DNA from: Kuafuiihalomonas sp039024635
GTDB taxonomy: Bacteria; Myxococcota; Kuafuiibacteriia; Kuafuiibacteriales; Kuafuiibacteriaceae
Reading direction: 5' to 3'
DNA: 64,000 bases
NCBI GenBank assembly: GCA_039024635.1
Contig: JBCCQA010000001.1
Coordinates: forward strand, 186,001 to 250,000
In this document: positions 25,229-33,490 of the stretch, in pieces
How positions within the stretch are numbered: position 1 is the first letter of the stretch
Layout of the letters: each line of letters opens with the position of its first letter
The notes under the pieces: model-generated
Told to the model about the DNA's origin: nothing
The model's input: the letters and a program-made list of their open reading frames with translations, nothing else
The model's database searches: none
Made by a program: the position numbers and the translations under genes

Positions 25229-25900
25229 TCAAAGATCGGCGACGTTGACCACCCCCATGGAGTTGGCGGTCCGGTGCCGCAAGGTCCGGGGCGTGCCGTC
25301 CTCGGGCCGAACGATCTGGATCGTGGAAATCCCGAGTGAGGAGGCCGCATCCAGCTCCGCTTCGCTGTCGCTCAGAAAGGTGACCTCCCGAGGGCCATAG
25401 CCCACCTCGGCTAAGATGCGCCCGTAGCTCTCGGGCTCGATCTTCTTCCCCACCGTAGTGTCGAAGTGATGCTTGAAGAGGTCGGTCAGGTCGCCGACCT
25501 CCGAGTACTTGAACATGAGCTTCTGGGCGGCCACCGAGCCTGAGCTGTAGACTCCCAGCGCCAGTCCTGCGTCGCGCCAAGTCCGGAGCGCGATCGGAGT
25601 GTCGGCGTACATGTGGGCCCGGAGGCTTCCGTCTTCGTAGCCCACCCGCCACACCATCCCTTGGAGGGTCTTGAGGGGCGTGGCCTTCCGGTCTTCGTCC
25701 AGCCACTCAAGGAGCTTGTCGATCGCCTTCTCCACGTCATCGTCGACGAGGGCCAGCTGACTCCGCACCAGGCGCTCGTCTGCGTGGGCCCGGACGTAGT
25801 CGGGCAGGCGCTCCCGGCTGTATGGGAAGAGGGTCTTCTTCACGAAGTCGATGGAGGAGGTGGTGCCCTCGATGTCGACCAGGACGAATCGGATGGCCAT
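25229..25900 (-). CDS. mtnC: enolase-phosphatase E1 (acireductone synthase)
   Basis: The 223-residue protein has the HAD phosphatase features of MtnC: VLVDIEGTTSSIDFVKKTLFPYSR (motif I DIEGT), GVYSSGSVAAQKLMF (motif II SSGS), the conserved KIEPESYGRI lysine region, and TFLSDSEAELDAA (motif III). It converts 2,3-diketo-5-methylthiopentyl-1-phosphate to acireductone in methionine salvage, combining enolase and phosphatase steps. Length matches the family. Other mtn genes are not in the window. ATG 25900 gives MAIRFVLVDIEG, matching known N-termini. Confidence 0.93.
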   Translation of the reverse strand: MAIRFVLVDIEGTTSSIDFVKKTLFPYSRERLPDYVRAHADERLVRSQLALVDDDVEKAIDKLLEWLDEDRKATPLKTLQGMVWRVGYEDGSLRAHMYADTPIALRTWRDAGLALGVYSSGSVAAQKLMFKYSEVGDLTDLFKHHFDTTVGKKIEPESYGRILAEVGYGPREVTFLSDSEAELDAASSLGISTIQIVRPEDGTPRTLRHRTANSMGVVNVADL

Positions 25901-26013
25901 CGTACTCAGCCCTACACCGGGGCGCGCCGGCTCCCAAATGACCGAGAGAAAGCCTGCGGAAAAGCTGGTGCATACCGAGCAGCCCCCCCTAATGGGTGCT
26001 ACGGTTCCGCCGC

Positions 26014-27624
26014 ATGAGCGCCCTTCTATGTGTCGGCCTCGCTCTCGGAAGCGTCGGCTCCGTGAGCTCCTTCCGGGAGGCTCTGGATGCGGTTCGAGAA
26101 GCAGGCCCTCAACGACGTTCGGCCATCGCCTATCTGAACGCCAAAGGCCGCAAGGGACTGTGGGCGCTCAACGGTGCTGCCAAGAAGGTGGACGGCCCGG
26201 AGCAGGTTCGGCTGGTGGCCGCCATGGGCGAGCTGAGTACCGAGGGGGCCGAGTGGGCGCTCCGCTCGGCTTGGCAAGACGAGGACCCGGATGCCAAGGA
26301 GGGGGCGCTTTTAGGCTTCGGGCGACTGGGTGGGGCCCTGGCCGAAGGCGTGCTCATCGAGGCGCTCCAGGGCGATCCCGTCTACTTGCAGGTGGCGGCC
26401 GAGGCGGCCGCCCAGCAGGCCGAGCCCATGCGTTCGGCATTGATGGAACTCATCCGCGACCCTGCGGACCGGGCGGCCGGCCTGACCGTCGCCCTGGTGG
26501 CGCGGGACCCGGTCTTGACGTCCACCGGATTGACCCTGGGACTCAACGACCAGCGCCCCCAGGTTCAGGTGCTGGCGATTCGGCTGGCGGCGCAGGCCAA
26601 GCGAAGCGGCAGCGCGGCCTCGGTCGCGGGACTCATCGCCTCGCCCCACCCCGAGGTCGCTCGTGCGGCCGTCGAGGCGACGGCGGCCTTGGGGGCCCGG
26701 GGCAGCCGGGACCGGTTGAGTGAGGTTCTGGCCGGGGGCGACCATGATCCCCAGGTAGAAGACCTCGCTTTCGATGCCTTGCGAAGAGAGAAGGCCTGGG
26801 AAGACCTATTTACGGGTCTGGGGCGCCGGCCCGACGGGCCCCAGTACGTGGCTCGCCGCCTTCGAATGGCCGAGCCGGCCGAGGGGGAAGCAACGGCTTG
26901 GGTCGAGGGCCTCGACCGCACTTCAGTTCGGGAGCGCCGGGTGGCCGAGGGGGCTGTGACCGGCCTCGGGTCCCGAGCTCGTCCTGCCTTGGTGGCCGCC
27001 TTGGGGGCCCCTTCCCCATCCCTTCGGCGCCGGGCCCTGGTCGAACTTCGCCGAGGCGAAGATCCCGAGACCTTAGAGCGAGAGCTGGAAGCCGCCCTTC
27101 GGACCGGCGAAGACGAAGTCAGGGCGGGGGCCGCGGGGGCGCTCATCGCCATCGAGGGTCTTCCCGCGGCTTCCGGTCGACTCGAGCTGCTCCGCGACGA
27201 GTCGGGGCGGGTCCAGCGCGCCGCGGCACGGGCACTGGCTCAGCTCCCGAGTGAATCCATGGACGCCCAGCTTTCGGCAATGGTCCCTGAGCTCTCGGTC
27301 GAGGCCCAGAGCGGCCTGCTGGAGGGCGCTCGGGTCCGCAAGGACCCGGCCTTCGTGGAGCTGCTCGCCCAACGCTTGCTCGTCTCGGAGGATCCCGGTG
27401 TGCGGCGCTTGGCCCTGGAGAGCCTTCACCCGGCCCGGACCGAGCCCACGCTTCGCCAGCTCGTGGACCACGTTCGAACGGCACCTCTGGACGAGAAGAT
27501 CCTCGCCATGGAGGCCATCGGCGCCAGCAGCCTTCCCAGCGCGGGCGACCTTCTGGTCAGCCTCGTCACCGACGTCGACCCTGAAGTCCGCAAGGCAGCC
27601 CTCGCCTACGTCGAACGACTATGA
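26014..27624 (+). CDS. HEAT-repeat (PBS lyase-like) exported protein
   Basis: The 536-residue protein starts SALLCVGLALGSVGSVSSF, a signal-peptide-like leader, and is otherwise an array of short HEAT-like helical repeats. Repeated phrases such as DPDAKEGALLGFGRL, HPEVARAAVEATAAL, EDEVRAGAAGALIAI and DPEVRKAALAYVERL recur about every 30 residues. Such solenoids mediate protein-protein contacts; no enzyme motif is present. ATG 26014 is preferred over the GTG at 25996. The gene ends immediately before the 134-bp tandem repeat. Confidence 0.82.
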   Translation: MSALLCVGLALGSVGSVSSFREALDAVREAGPQRRSAIAYLNAKGRKGLWALNGAAKKVDGPEQVRLVAAMGELSTEGAEWALRSAWQDEDPDAKEGALLGFGRLGGALAEGVLIEALQGDPVYLQVAAEAAAQQAEPMRSALMELIRDPADRAAGLTVALVARDPVLTSTGLTLGLNDQRPQVQVLAIRLAAQAKRSGSAASVAGLIASPHPEVARAAVEATAALGARGSRDRLSEVLAGGDHDPQVEDLAFDALRREKAWEDLFTGLGRRPDGPQYVARRLRMAEPAEGEATAWVEGLDRTSVRERRVAEGAVTGLGSRARPALVAALGAPSPSLRRRALVELRRGEDPETLERELEAALRTGEDEVRAGAAGALIAIEGLPAASGRLELLRDESGRVQRAAARALAQLPSESMDAQLSAMVPELSVEAQSGLLEGARVRKDPAFVELLAQRLLVSEDPGVRRLALESLHPARTEPTLRQLVDHVRTAPLDEKILAMEAIGASSLPSAGDLLVSLVTDVDPEVRKAALAYVERL

Positions 27625-27627
27625 GTC

Positions 27628-27900
27628 TTGGGGCCCCGGTCCCGGGCGAAGCCGGGCCCACCCCTCTACGCTCGCTCCCTCCGACAAACGCTTCGCGTTT
27701 TCCTACGTCCGCTCACTGCGCGCGCAGAGGACCTCTACGCGGTCCCCTGCGCTTTGCGGGTGTTGGGGGCCCGGTCCCGGCGAAGCCGGGCCCACCCCTC
27801 TACGTTCGCTCCCTCCGACAAACGCTTCGCGTTTTCCTACGTCCGCTCACTGCGCGCGCAGAGGACCTCTACGCGGTCCCCTGCGCTTTGCGGCCCCCAG
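27628..27900. repeat. two tandem copies of a 134-bp hairpin-rich repeat
   Basis: Copy 1 starts near 27628 and copy 2 near 27763. Beyond a 1-bp difference in the first 25 bases and one base change (ctacgCtcg to ctacgTtcg), the copies are almost identical over about 130 bp, down to the shared end ctgcgctttgcgg. Each unit holds two small palindromes, GGGCCCGG...CCGGGCCC at its start and AAACGCTTCGCGTTT in its middle, so it could fold into hairpins. Three frames stay open through the repeat. The second copy ends inside the 3' end of the VOC gene (27869-28333). Confidence 0.85.
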
Positions 27901-28333
27901 GATACTGAACGAGTTCGATGAGGACCCCTTCTCCGCCATGGGGTGCGGCGTCGTTGCCCTTGGGGTGGATGAAGCAGACGTCGTGGCCGGCGGCACCTGT
28001 GCGGATGCCGCCGGGGGTGAAGCGGACGCCCTGGGCGCTCAGCCACTCGACTGCCTTCGGGAGGTCGTCGACCCAGAGACCGATGTGGTTGAGAGGGGGC
28101 TGGTCGACCTGAGGCTTCTTGTTCGGATCCAGCGGCGTCATGAGGTCGATTTCGACCTTGGTGTCACCATCTCCGACTTCGAGAATCAGCTCTCGGACGT
28201 TCTCCGTTTCGCTCTCGTAGCGCGAGGACTCGGGGACCCCCAAGAGATCTACCCAAAGGGAACGAAGTCGGTCGAGGTCGGGGTGACCAACCGCGACCTG
28301 CTGAAGGCCGAGGATTCGAAATGGGCGCGCCAT
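27869..28333 (-). CDS. VOC (glyoxalase/bleomycin resistance/epimerase-like) family protein
   Basis: The 154-residue protein has two beta-alpha-beta-beta-beta halves typical of the vicinal-oxygen-chelate fold: LQQVAVGHPDLDRLRSLWVD, KVEIDLMTPLD, PLNHIGLWVDDLPKAVEWLS and GVLIELVQYPG. LNHIGLWV and LIEL carry likely His and Glu metal ligands. The first-half His is replaced by Gln or shifted (LQQVAVGH). It resembles methylmalonyl-CoA epimerase-like proteins, but the function is uncertain. ATG 28333 is chosen; the extension upstream is unconvincing. The last 10-11 residues (GGRKAQGTA) are encoded by the adjacent tandem repeat, so the native C-terminus may be lost or extended. Confidence 0.78.
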   Translation of the reverse strand: MARPFRILGLQQVAVGHPDLDRLRSLWVDLLGVPESSRYESETENVRELILEVGDGDTKVEIDLMTPLDPNKKPQVDQPPLNHIGLWVDDLPKAVEWLSAQGVRFTPGGIRTGAAGHDVCFIHPKGNDAAPHGGEGVLIELVQYPGGRKAQGTA

Positions 28334-28407
28334 CACGTCGAGGATGACGCCCCTCGGACTGCAACGGAAGCTTGTTCCTCCGCGGGCATTGTGTTTCTCC
28401 CCCTGCG

Positions 28408-29925
28408 ATGCAGGCACGTGGCTTCCAGACGGTGGTGGTTGGCGCCGGGACTGCCGGCGCCGTCGTCGCGAGCCGACTCAGTGAAGACGGGGGCCAAGAG
28501 GTCTTGCTCCTCGAGGCAGGGCCGGACTACGGGCCGACCCGAGCCATCCCCAAGGATCTTGCCGATGGGGCTCGGAACTCGCTTTTCATGCACGACTGGG
28601 GACTGAGACACCGACCGACCAAGTCGCATTTCAAGTTTCGGTACCCGCGAGGTCGCGTCATGGGCGGCTCCTCGGCCGTGAACACCTGCATCGCCCTTCG
28701 AGGTCGACCCGAAGACTTCGAAGAGTGGGCGAGCTTCGATCTGCCCGAGTGGCGCTGGGAGCACTGCCTGCCCTACTTCAAGAAGCTGGAGAAGGACCTC
28801 GACTTTGACGACGACTTCCACGGAAAGGATGGGCCTCTTCCCATCCGTCGCCATACACCGGACGAACTCGTTCCCTGGCAGGCGGGTTTCATGGAAGGCT
28901 GCGACAAGCTCGGCCAACCGAAATGCCCCGACCACAACCACCCGAGCGACTACGGGTACGGCCCCCACGCGATGAACAAGATCGAGGGTCGTCGCATCAA
29001 CGCGGCCGAGGCCTACCTTCCGGCCAGCGTTCGCGCCCGCCCCAACCTTCGCGTCATGGGCGAAGCTCTGGTCCGTCGCATCCTCTTCAGAGGACGCAAG
29101 GTCGTCGGCCTGGAGTTCGAGCGCTTCGGCAAGATCGAAACCGTGTCCACGGACCGCGTGGTGCTGGCCGCCGGCGCCATCGCGACACCCGGTCTCCTCC
29201 TCCGTTCGGGAGTGGGGCCCAAGCGAGAGCTGGAGCGCCTCGGGGTCGAGCCGGTCGCCGACAACAAGGGTGTAGCCAGCCGTCTGTTCGATCACCCGGG
29301 TTCGGCCCTGATGTTCATCGCTCGACCCGGGATCTCGAAGAAAGAGGACCCCCTCATCCAAACCCTGCTGCGCTTCAAGGCCTCCGTTGGCGCCCCCTGG
29401 GACGACATGCAGGTCCAGCCTGCTTCGACCATGCCCCTAAAGTTCATGGCGGGCTATGGACTCGGCATCCTCGTTCCGCTCTGTAAGCCACGCAGCGTGG
29501 GTTCCATTCATTGGACCTCTGCCGACCCCAAGGCGAAGCCCGTGATTCGGTCACGCTTCTTCGATGATCCTGTGGACCTGGATCAGATGGTAGAGGGGCT
29601 CCAGATGGGTCTGGAGGTCTACCAGGCCTCGTCGATGCGGGACATGGGATCGCCCTTCCTGCCTCGTCGGAGCAGCTGGACGAAAGAGGGCCTGGCCGAG
29701 CACGCCCGTAAGGTGTGCGACTCCGGATATCACCCCTGCGGGACGGTCCCGATGGGTCCGGAGTCTTGGGCGGCCTGCGATTCCCATGGTCGAGTTCGAG
29801 GCGTGGACGGTTTGGTGGTTGCAGACGCCAGCCTGATGCCCACAATCACCAGCAGCAATACCAACGTCACCATCTTCATGATGGGCGAACGCATCGCCGA
29901 TTGGATCAAGGCTGGCGAAGCCTGA
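28408..29925 (+). CDS. GMC-family FAD-dependent oxidoreductase
   Basis: The 505-residue protein has the N-terminal FAD-binding motif VVVGAGTAGAVVASRLSE, the GMC signature region YPRGRVMGGSSAVNTCIALRG, VVLAAGAIATPGLLLRSGVG, and the C-terminal catalytic region YHPCGTVPMG...DASLMPTITSSNTNVTIFM. The conserved His is in SGYHPCG; the second catalytic position in SSNTN is Asn. These enzymes oxidise alcohols such as choline, glucose or long-chain alcohols. The specific substrate is unknown. ATG 28408 gives MQARGFQTVVVGAG and suits the family. It diverges from the VOC gene with a 74-bp gap. Confidence 0.9.
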   Translation: MQARGFQTVVVGAGTAGAVVASRLSEDGGQEVLLLEAGPDYGPTRAIPKDLADGARNSLFMHDWGLRHRPTKSHFKFRYPRGRVMGGSSAVNTCIALRGRPEDFEEWASFDLPEWRWEHCLPYFKKLEKDLDFDDDFHGKDGPLPIRRHTPDELVPWQAGFMEGCDKLGQPKCPDHNHPSDYGYGPHAMNKIEGRRINAAEAYLPASVRARPNLRVMGEALVRRILFRGRKVVGLEFERFGKIETVSTDRVVLAAGAIATPGLLLRSGVGPKRELERLGVEPVADNKGVASRLFDHPGSALMFIARPGISKKEDPLIQTLLRFKASVGAPWDDMQVQPASTMPLKFMAGYGLGILVPLCKPRSVGSIHWTSADPKAKPVIRSRFFDDPVDLDQMVEGLQMGLEVYQASSMRDMGSPFLPRRSSWTKEGLAEHARKVCDSGYHPCGTVPMGPESWAACDSHGRVRGVDGLVVADASLMPTITSSNTNVTIFMMGERIADWIKAGEA

Positions 29926-29995
29926 GCTCCGATCATTTAATGACGACGAATCACTGAGGGGCCCACTCTCGGATCCGAACTGCTAGGCTCGTACG

Positions 29996-32900
29996 GTGCG
30001 TCGGGCCCCGCTGCTGTTGTTGAGCCTGGCCGCCTGCACCGGACGATCGGGTCCGACGGGTCTGGCCAGCGACTGCCTGGATGATGCGAGCTGTCTTTGC
30101 GTGAGCGGCGACGACTGTCCGCCCGGCCTGTCCTGCGTCGACGGTCGCTGTGCTGACCTGAGCCAGGTGACGGGCCCGGCGAGCTTCGGGACCATCTGCC
30201 AGGAGGACGAGGACTGCCGCAGCGGCTTGTGCGCGCCGTCGGGGGACGGAAGCTACGGACGCTGCACCGTGAGCTGCGAGGTCGGCTGCCCCGGAGGGAC
30301 GCGCTGCGGCTTCGACGGAACACGCTTTCTCTGCGTTGAAGATCGCTTCAGCCTTTGCCTTCTCTGCCAAGACGACTTGGATTGCCATCCAGCCGGGACC
30401 GATCGCTGCGTAGACGGTCGGTGTGCCCAAGGCTGTCCCGAGGGCGGATGTCCAGAAGGCTACGCGTGCGGCGAGGCTAGCCAGTGCATCCCCCTCGACG
30501 GCGATTGCTCATGTCGGCCCGGGAGCGCAGATCGACAGCAGGCCTGCCGCGATGGGACCGGGGCCTGCTTGGGCAGGCAGACTTGCGGCGTCGGCGGAGG
30601 ACTGGGGGCCTGCGACGCGCCCGCCCCTGCAGCCGAAGTCTGTAGCGGCGCGGACGAGGACTGCGACGGCCGGGTCGACGAGGAGGACCCGGACCTCGAC
30701 ACCGCGCCCGCTCCCGGTTACCCGGCTTGTCAAATCGGGGTTGCGTCGGGCTGCGAGGGGAGCTGGAGCTGTCGCGACGAAGGCGAAGGCTTTGCCTTCG
30801 CCTGCGTGCCGCGAGCCCCCGAGATGGAACGCTGCGACGGCCTCGACAACGACTGTAGCGGGGGCGTGGACGAGCCCTTCCGAAATCCCGACGGCGTCTA
30901 CGACCAGCCCGAGCATTGCGGTGGATGTGGCAACGACTGTCGCAGCGTTCTCAGCGATCTCGCCGTAGATGAGATGGGCGAGGTGCGGACGGACGCCGCT
31001 GTCTGTGATCTCGGGGTCTGCCGCCCCTCCGTTTGCCGACCTGGCTTCACGCCCTTTCCCGAGGGGCAGGCAGTGGCCTGCGTTCCCGCGGCCACGGTGC
31101 AGTGCCAGGCTTGTGGCGACGACGACGACTGTCGCTTTGCCGACAACCGCTGTCTGGATCAGGGCGCCCTCGAGGGCGGGGCCTGCGCCCAGGCCTGCGG
31201 AGTCGATGCGCCCTACCCGGGCTGCACCGGCGCCGAAGGTGTTCAGGACTGCTGCCCGGGGGGTTTTCTTTGCACCGGCGGTCTATGTCGTCCCAGCAGT
31301 GGCTCCTGCGGATGCACACAGGACCGTTTGGGCGCCACGCGACCCTGCTTCGTGTCTTTGGGCGATGGCGCCTGTCTGGGGCAGGAGTTGTGTCAGCTCG
31401 GTTCGGGGGGACCCGAGTGGTCGAGCTGCACCGCCGACGAGACTTCGGCCGAGGTTTGCGACGGGGCCGACAACGACTGCGACGGCGTGGTGGACGACCC
31501 GTTTTTCGACCGCCAGGGCACCGGAACCTACGACGTGGACGCTCACTGCGGCCGCTGCTTCAGCAGCTGCCTAGAGCTGCCCAACGCCGATGGCATCTGC
31601 GCGGCCGGTCCCGGAGGGCCAAGCTGCGCCATCGACCGCTGTCGGAGCGAACGATTCGTGGGCGCGGCCCTTTGTCGGCTCGACACCGATTGTTCGCCGG
31701 GCTTTCGCTGCGACAGTCGCCACTTCATGTGCGTGCGGAGTTGCTCGAACGACGGCCAATGCCCGGACGGCGCCTGCGTCGACGGACGATGTGGACGCCC
31801 CTGCGACGGAGACCTCGACTGTCCTGAAGACGGGATCAGCTGCGTAGATGGAGTCTGCGGGCGTCGCTTCGACTACGTCGACCTGGATGGGGCGGTCAGC
31901 GATGGCTGCGAGTGTCCGGCCGAAGACAACGGCGAGGACCTTCCGGATATCTTCGACGCTTTCCCTGTCGCGGGCGTCCCCAGCCGAGACGCCAACTGCG
32001 ACGGTGTGGACGGGGTTGGGGCCCGGGCTCTCTTCGTTTCGGCGGCCTCGGCTTCATCCCGGGGTACCCGCATTGAGCCCTTCCGGACCCTGGCCGAAGC
32101 AATGGCGGCCTTCGACCCGGCTCGCCACGACTACGTACTGGTGGCGGCCGGTACCTACGTGGAGGCCGTTCGTATTACGGCGCCCATCTCTTTCTACGGA
32201 GGCTACGCACCGGACTTTCTGAGCCGCGACGTCGCGAGTTTCCCTTCCACCATCGCCCCCTTGACCGAGCAGTTGACCGGTTCCGCTTCGCTCGAAGTCG
32301 TCGACCCCGACGGTCCGGTCACGGTGGCCGGCTTCATCATCGAGGGCGTAGACCGTGGACGCCGAGCGGGGGCTGGGGGCAATGGGGCCAACAGTGAAGC
32401 AGTATCGATGGTTCGAGTGGACGGCCGCGTCCGCCTCGTCAACAGCGTCATTCGGGCCGGTCGAGGTCAAGACGGCGGAACGGGAGTTCGAGGAAGTGAG
32501 GGCGCGGGTGGTGTTCGGGGCGGGGATGGCCGAGACGCCCGCGAGTGTGGGACTCCGGGCTGTCAGGCCGAGATCAACCGGGGGGGTGAAGCGGGAGTGG
32601 CGAGCTGCGGCGCCGGTGGTCGCGACGGCGCCGACGCCAATCCTGCTCTCCCCCAACAAGCCTATTCTGGGGCCGGTCTTGACGGTCAAGGCGGCGTCAA
32701 CGCTCGCTACCGCAACAACCTGAACCCCGGATTCGAGGACCTCTGCAAGTACGATTGCATCATCGCCGGCAACCTCGAGGGGGGAGACGCCCTGGACGGT
32801 GACAGCGGCAGTACGGGAACGGGGGGCGCTGGCTGTTCGGATTCTCTGGGGCGCTTCGTGGCCGGCGCCTGGACTCCCGAGGCAAGCTTTCCCGGTTCCT

Positions 32901-33490
32901 CTGGGTCGGCTGGCCAAGGCGGCGGCGGGGGAGGCGCCGGGGGCTGCGTCATCAATCAGAACGGCGTGGGCTGCTCGATCGGGAATCGAGTGGGGGACCT
33001 CGGCGCGTCGGGCGGAGGCGGGGGATCGGGCGGCTGCGGCGGAGAAGGGGGGCGTCGGGGCGGAAGCGGCGGTGCCTCTTTCGGCATTGTGGTGGATATC
33101 TTCCCTTCAGACTCTCCCCCAGTCATCAGGGGCAATCGGATCATCCTGGGGATCGGCGGCGACGGCGGCGACGGCGGCGATGGAGGCGGGGGCGGCGGTG
33201 GTGGCCCTGGCGGCGCGGGCGGTATCGCCCAGTCCCCTTCCTGGTGCGCGGGCTACGGAGGTGCCGGCGGTCGAGGCGGTAGCGGCGGAAGCGGGGGCGG
33301 CGGAGGCGCCGGGTGTGGCGGCTTGGCCTTTGGCCTGGTGGGTCTGGCGGCAGAGGACTTCGCCGCCGACAACGACTTCGTGGGCCAGGCCCGGGCTGGT
33401 CTGGGAGGACGAGGTGGACAATCCGGAAGCGTCGGTACCACCGGCGAGGACGGGGCTGATGGTCTGGCCGGTCCCTGGAGGAACCTGTAG
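29996..33490 (+). CDS. giant Cys-rich MopE-like lipoprotein with beta-helix and Gly-rich tail (copy A)
   Basis: The 1164-residue protein starts at GTG with RRAPLLLLSLAACTG, a lipobox. Residues about 25-580 are Cys-rich, with repeated DNDCDG-type units such as ADEDCDGRVDEED, LDNDCSGGVDEPF and ADNDCDGVVDDPF, alongside CRPSSGSCGC and CPDGACVDGRCG modules. Around 670-800, ALFVSAASASSRGTRIEPFR, ATGTY-like AAGTYVEAV and ISFYGGYAPDFLSRD match a right-handed beta-helix-type region. The last third is extraordinarily Gly-rich (GGGGGAGGC, GGDGGDGGDGGGGGGGGPGG). It is probably an outer-surface scaffold or metal-binding protein. It abuts a paralogue with no gap. Confidence 0.85.
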   Translation: MRRAPLLLLSLAACTGRSGPTGLASDCLDDASCLCVSGDDCPPGLSCVDGRCADLSQVTGPASFGTICQEDEDCRSGLCAPSGDGSYGRCTVSCEVGCPGGTRCGFDGTRFLCVEDRFSLCLLCQDDLDCHPAGTDRCVDGRCAQGCPEGGCPEGYACGEASQCIPLDGDCSCRPGSADRQQACRDGTGACLGRQTCGVGGGLGACDAPAPAAEVCSGADEDCDGRVDEEDPDLDTAPAPGYPACQIGVASGCEGSWSCRDEGEGFAFACVPRAPEMERCDGLDNDCSGGVDEPFRNPDGVYDQPEHCGGCGNDCRSVLSDLAVDEMGEVRTDAAVCDLGVCRPSVCRPGFTPFPEGQAVACVPAATVQCQACGDDDDCRFADNRCLDQGALEGGACAQACGVDAPYPGCTGAEGVQDCCPGGFLCTGGLCRPSSGSCGCTQDRLGATRPCFVSLGDGACLGQELCQLGSGGPEWSSCTADETSAEVCDGADNDCDGVVDDPFFDRQGTGTYDVDAHCGRCFSSCLELPNADGICAAGPGGPSCAIDRCRSERFVGAALCRLDTDCSPGFRCDSRHFMCVRSCSNDGQCPDGACVDGRCGRPCDGDLDCPEDGISCVDGVCGRRFDYVDLDGAVSDGCECPAEDNGEDLPDIFDAFPVAGVPSRDANCDGVDGVGARALFVSAASASSRGTRIEPFRTLAEAMAAFDPARHDYVLVAAGTYVEAVRITAPISFYGGYAPDFLSRDVASFPSTIAPLTEQLTGSASLEVVDPDGPVTVAGFIIEGVDRGRRAGAGGNGANSEAVSMVRVDGRVRLVNSVIRAGRGQDGGTGVRGSEGAGGVRGGDGRDARECGTPGCQAEINRGGEAGVASCGAGGRDGADANPALPQQAYSGAGLDGQGGVNARYRNNLNPGFEDLCKYDCIIAGNLEGGDALDGDSGSTGTGGAGCSDSLGRFVAGAWTPEASFPGSSGSAGQGGGGGGAGGCVINQNGVGCSIGNRVGDLGASGGGGGSGGCGGEGGRRGGSGGASFGIVVDIFPSDSPPVIRGNRIILGIGGDGGDGGDGGGGGGGGPGGAGGIAQSPSWCAGYGGAGGRGGSGGSGGGGGAGCGGLAFGLVGLAAEDFAADNDFVGQARAGLGGRGGQSGSVGTTGEDGADGLAGPWRNL

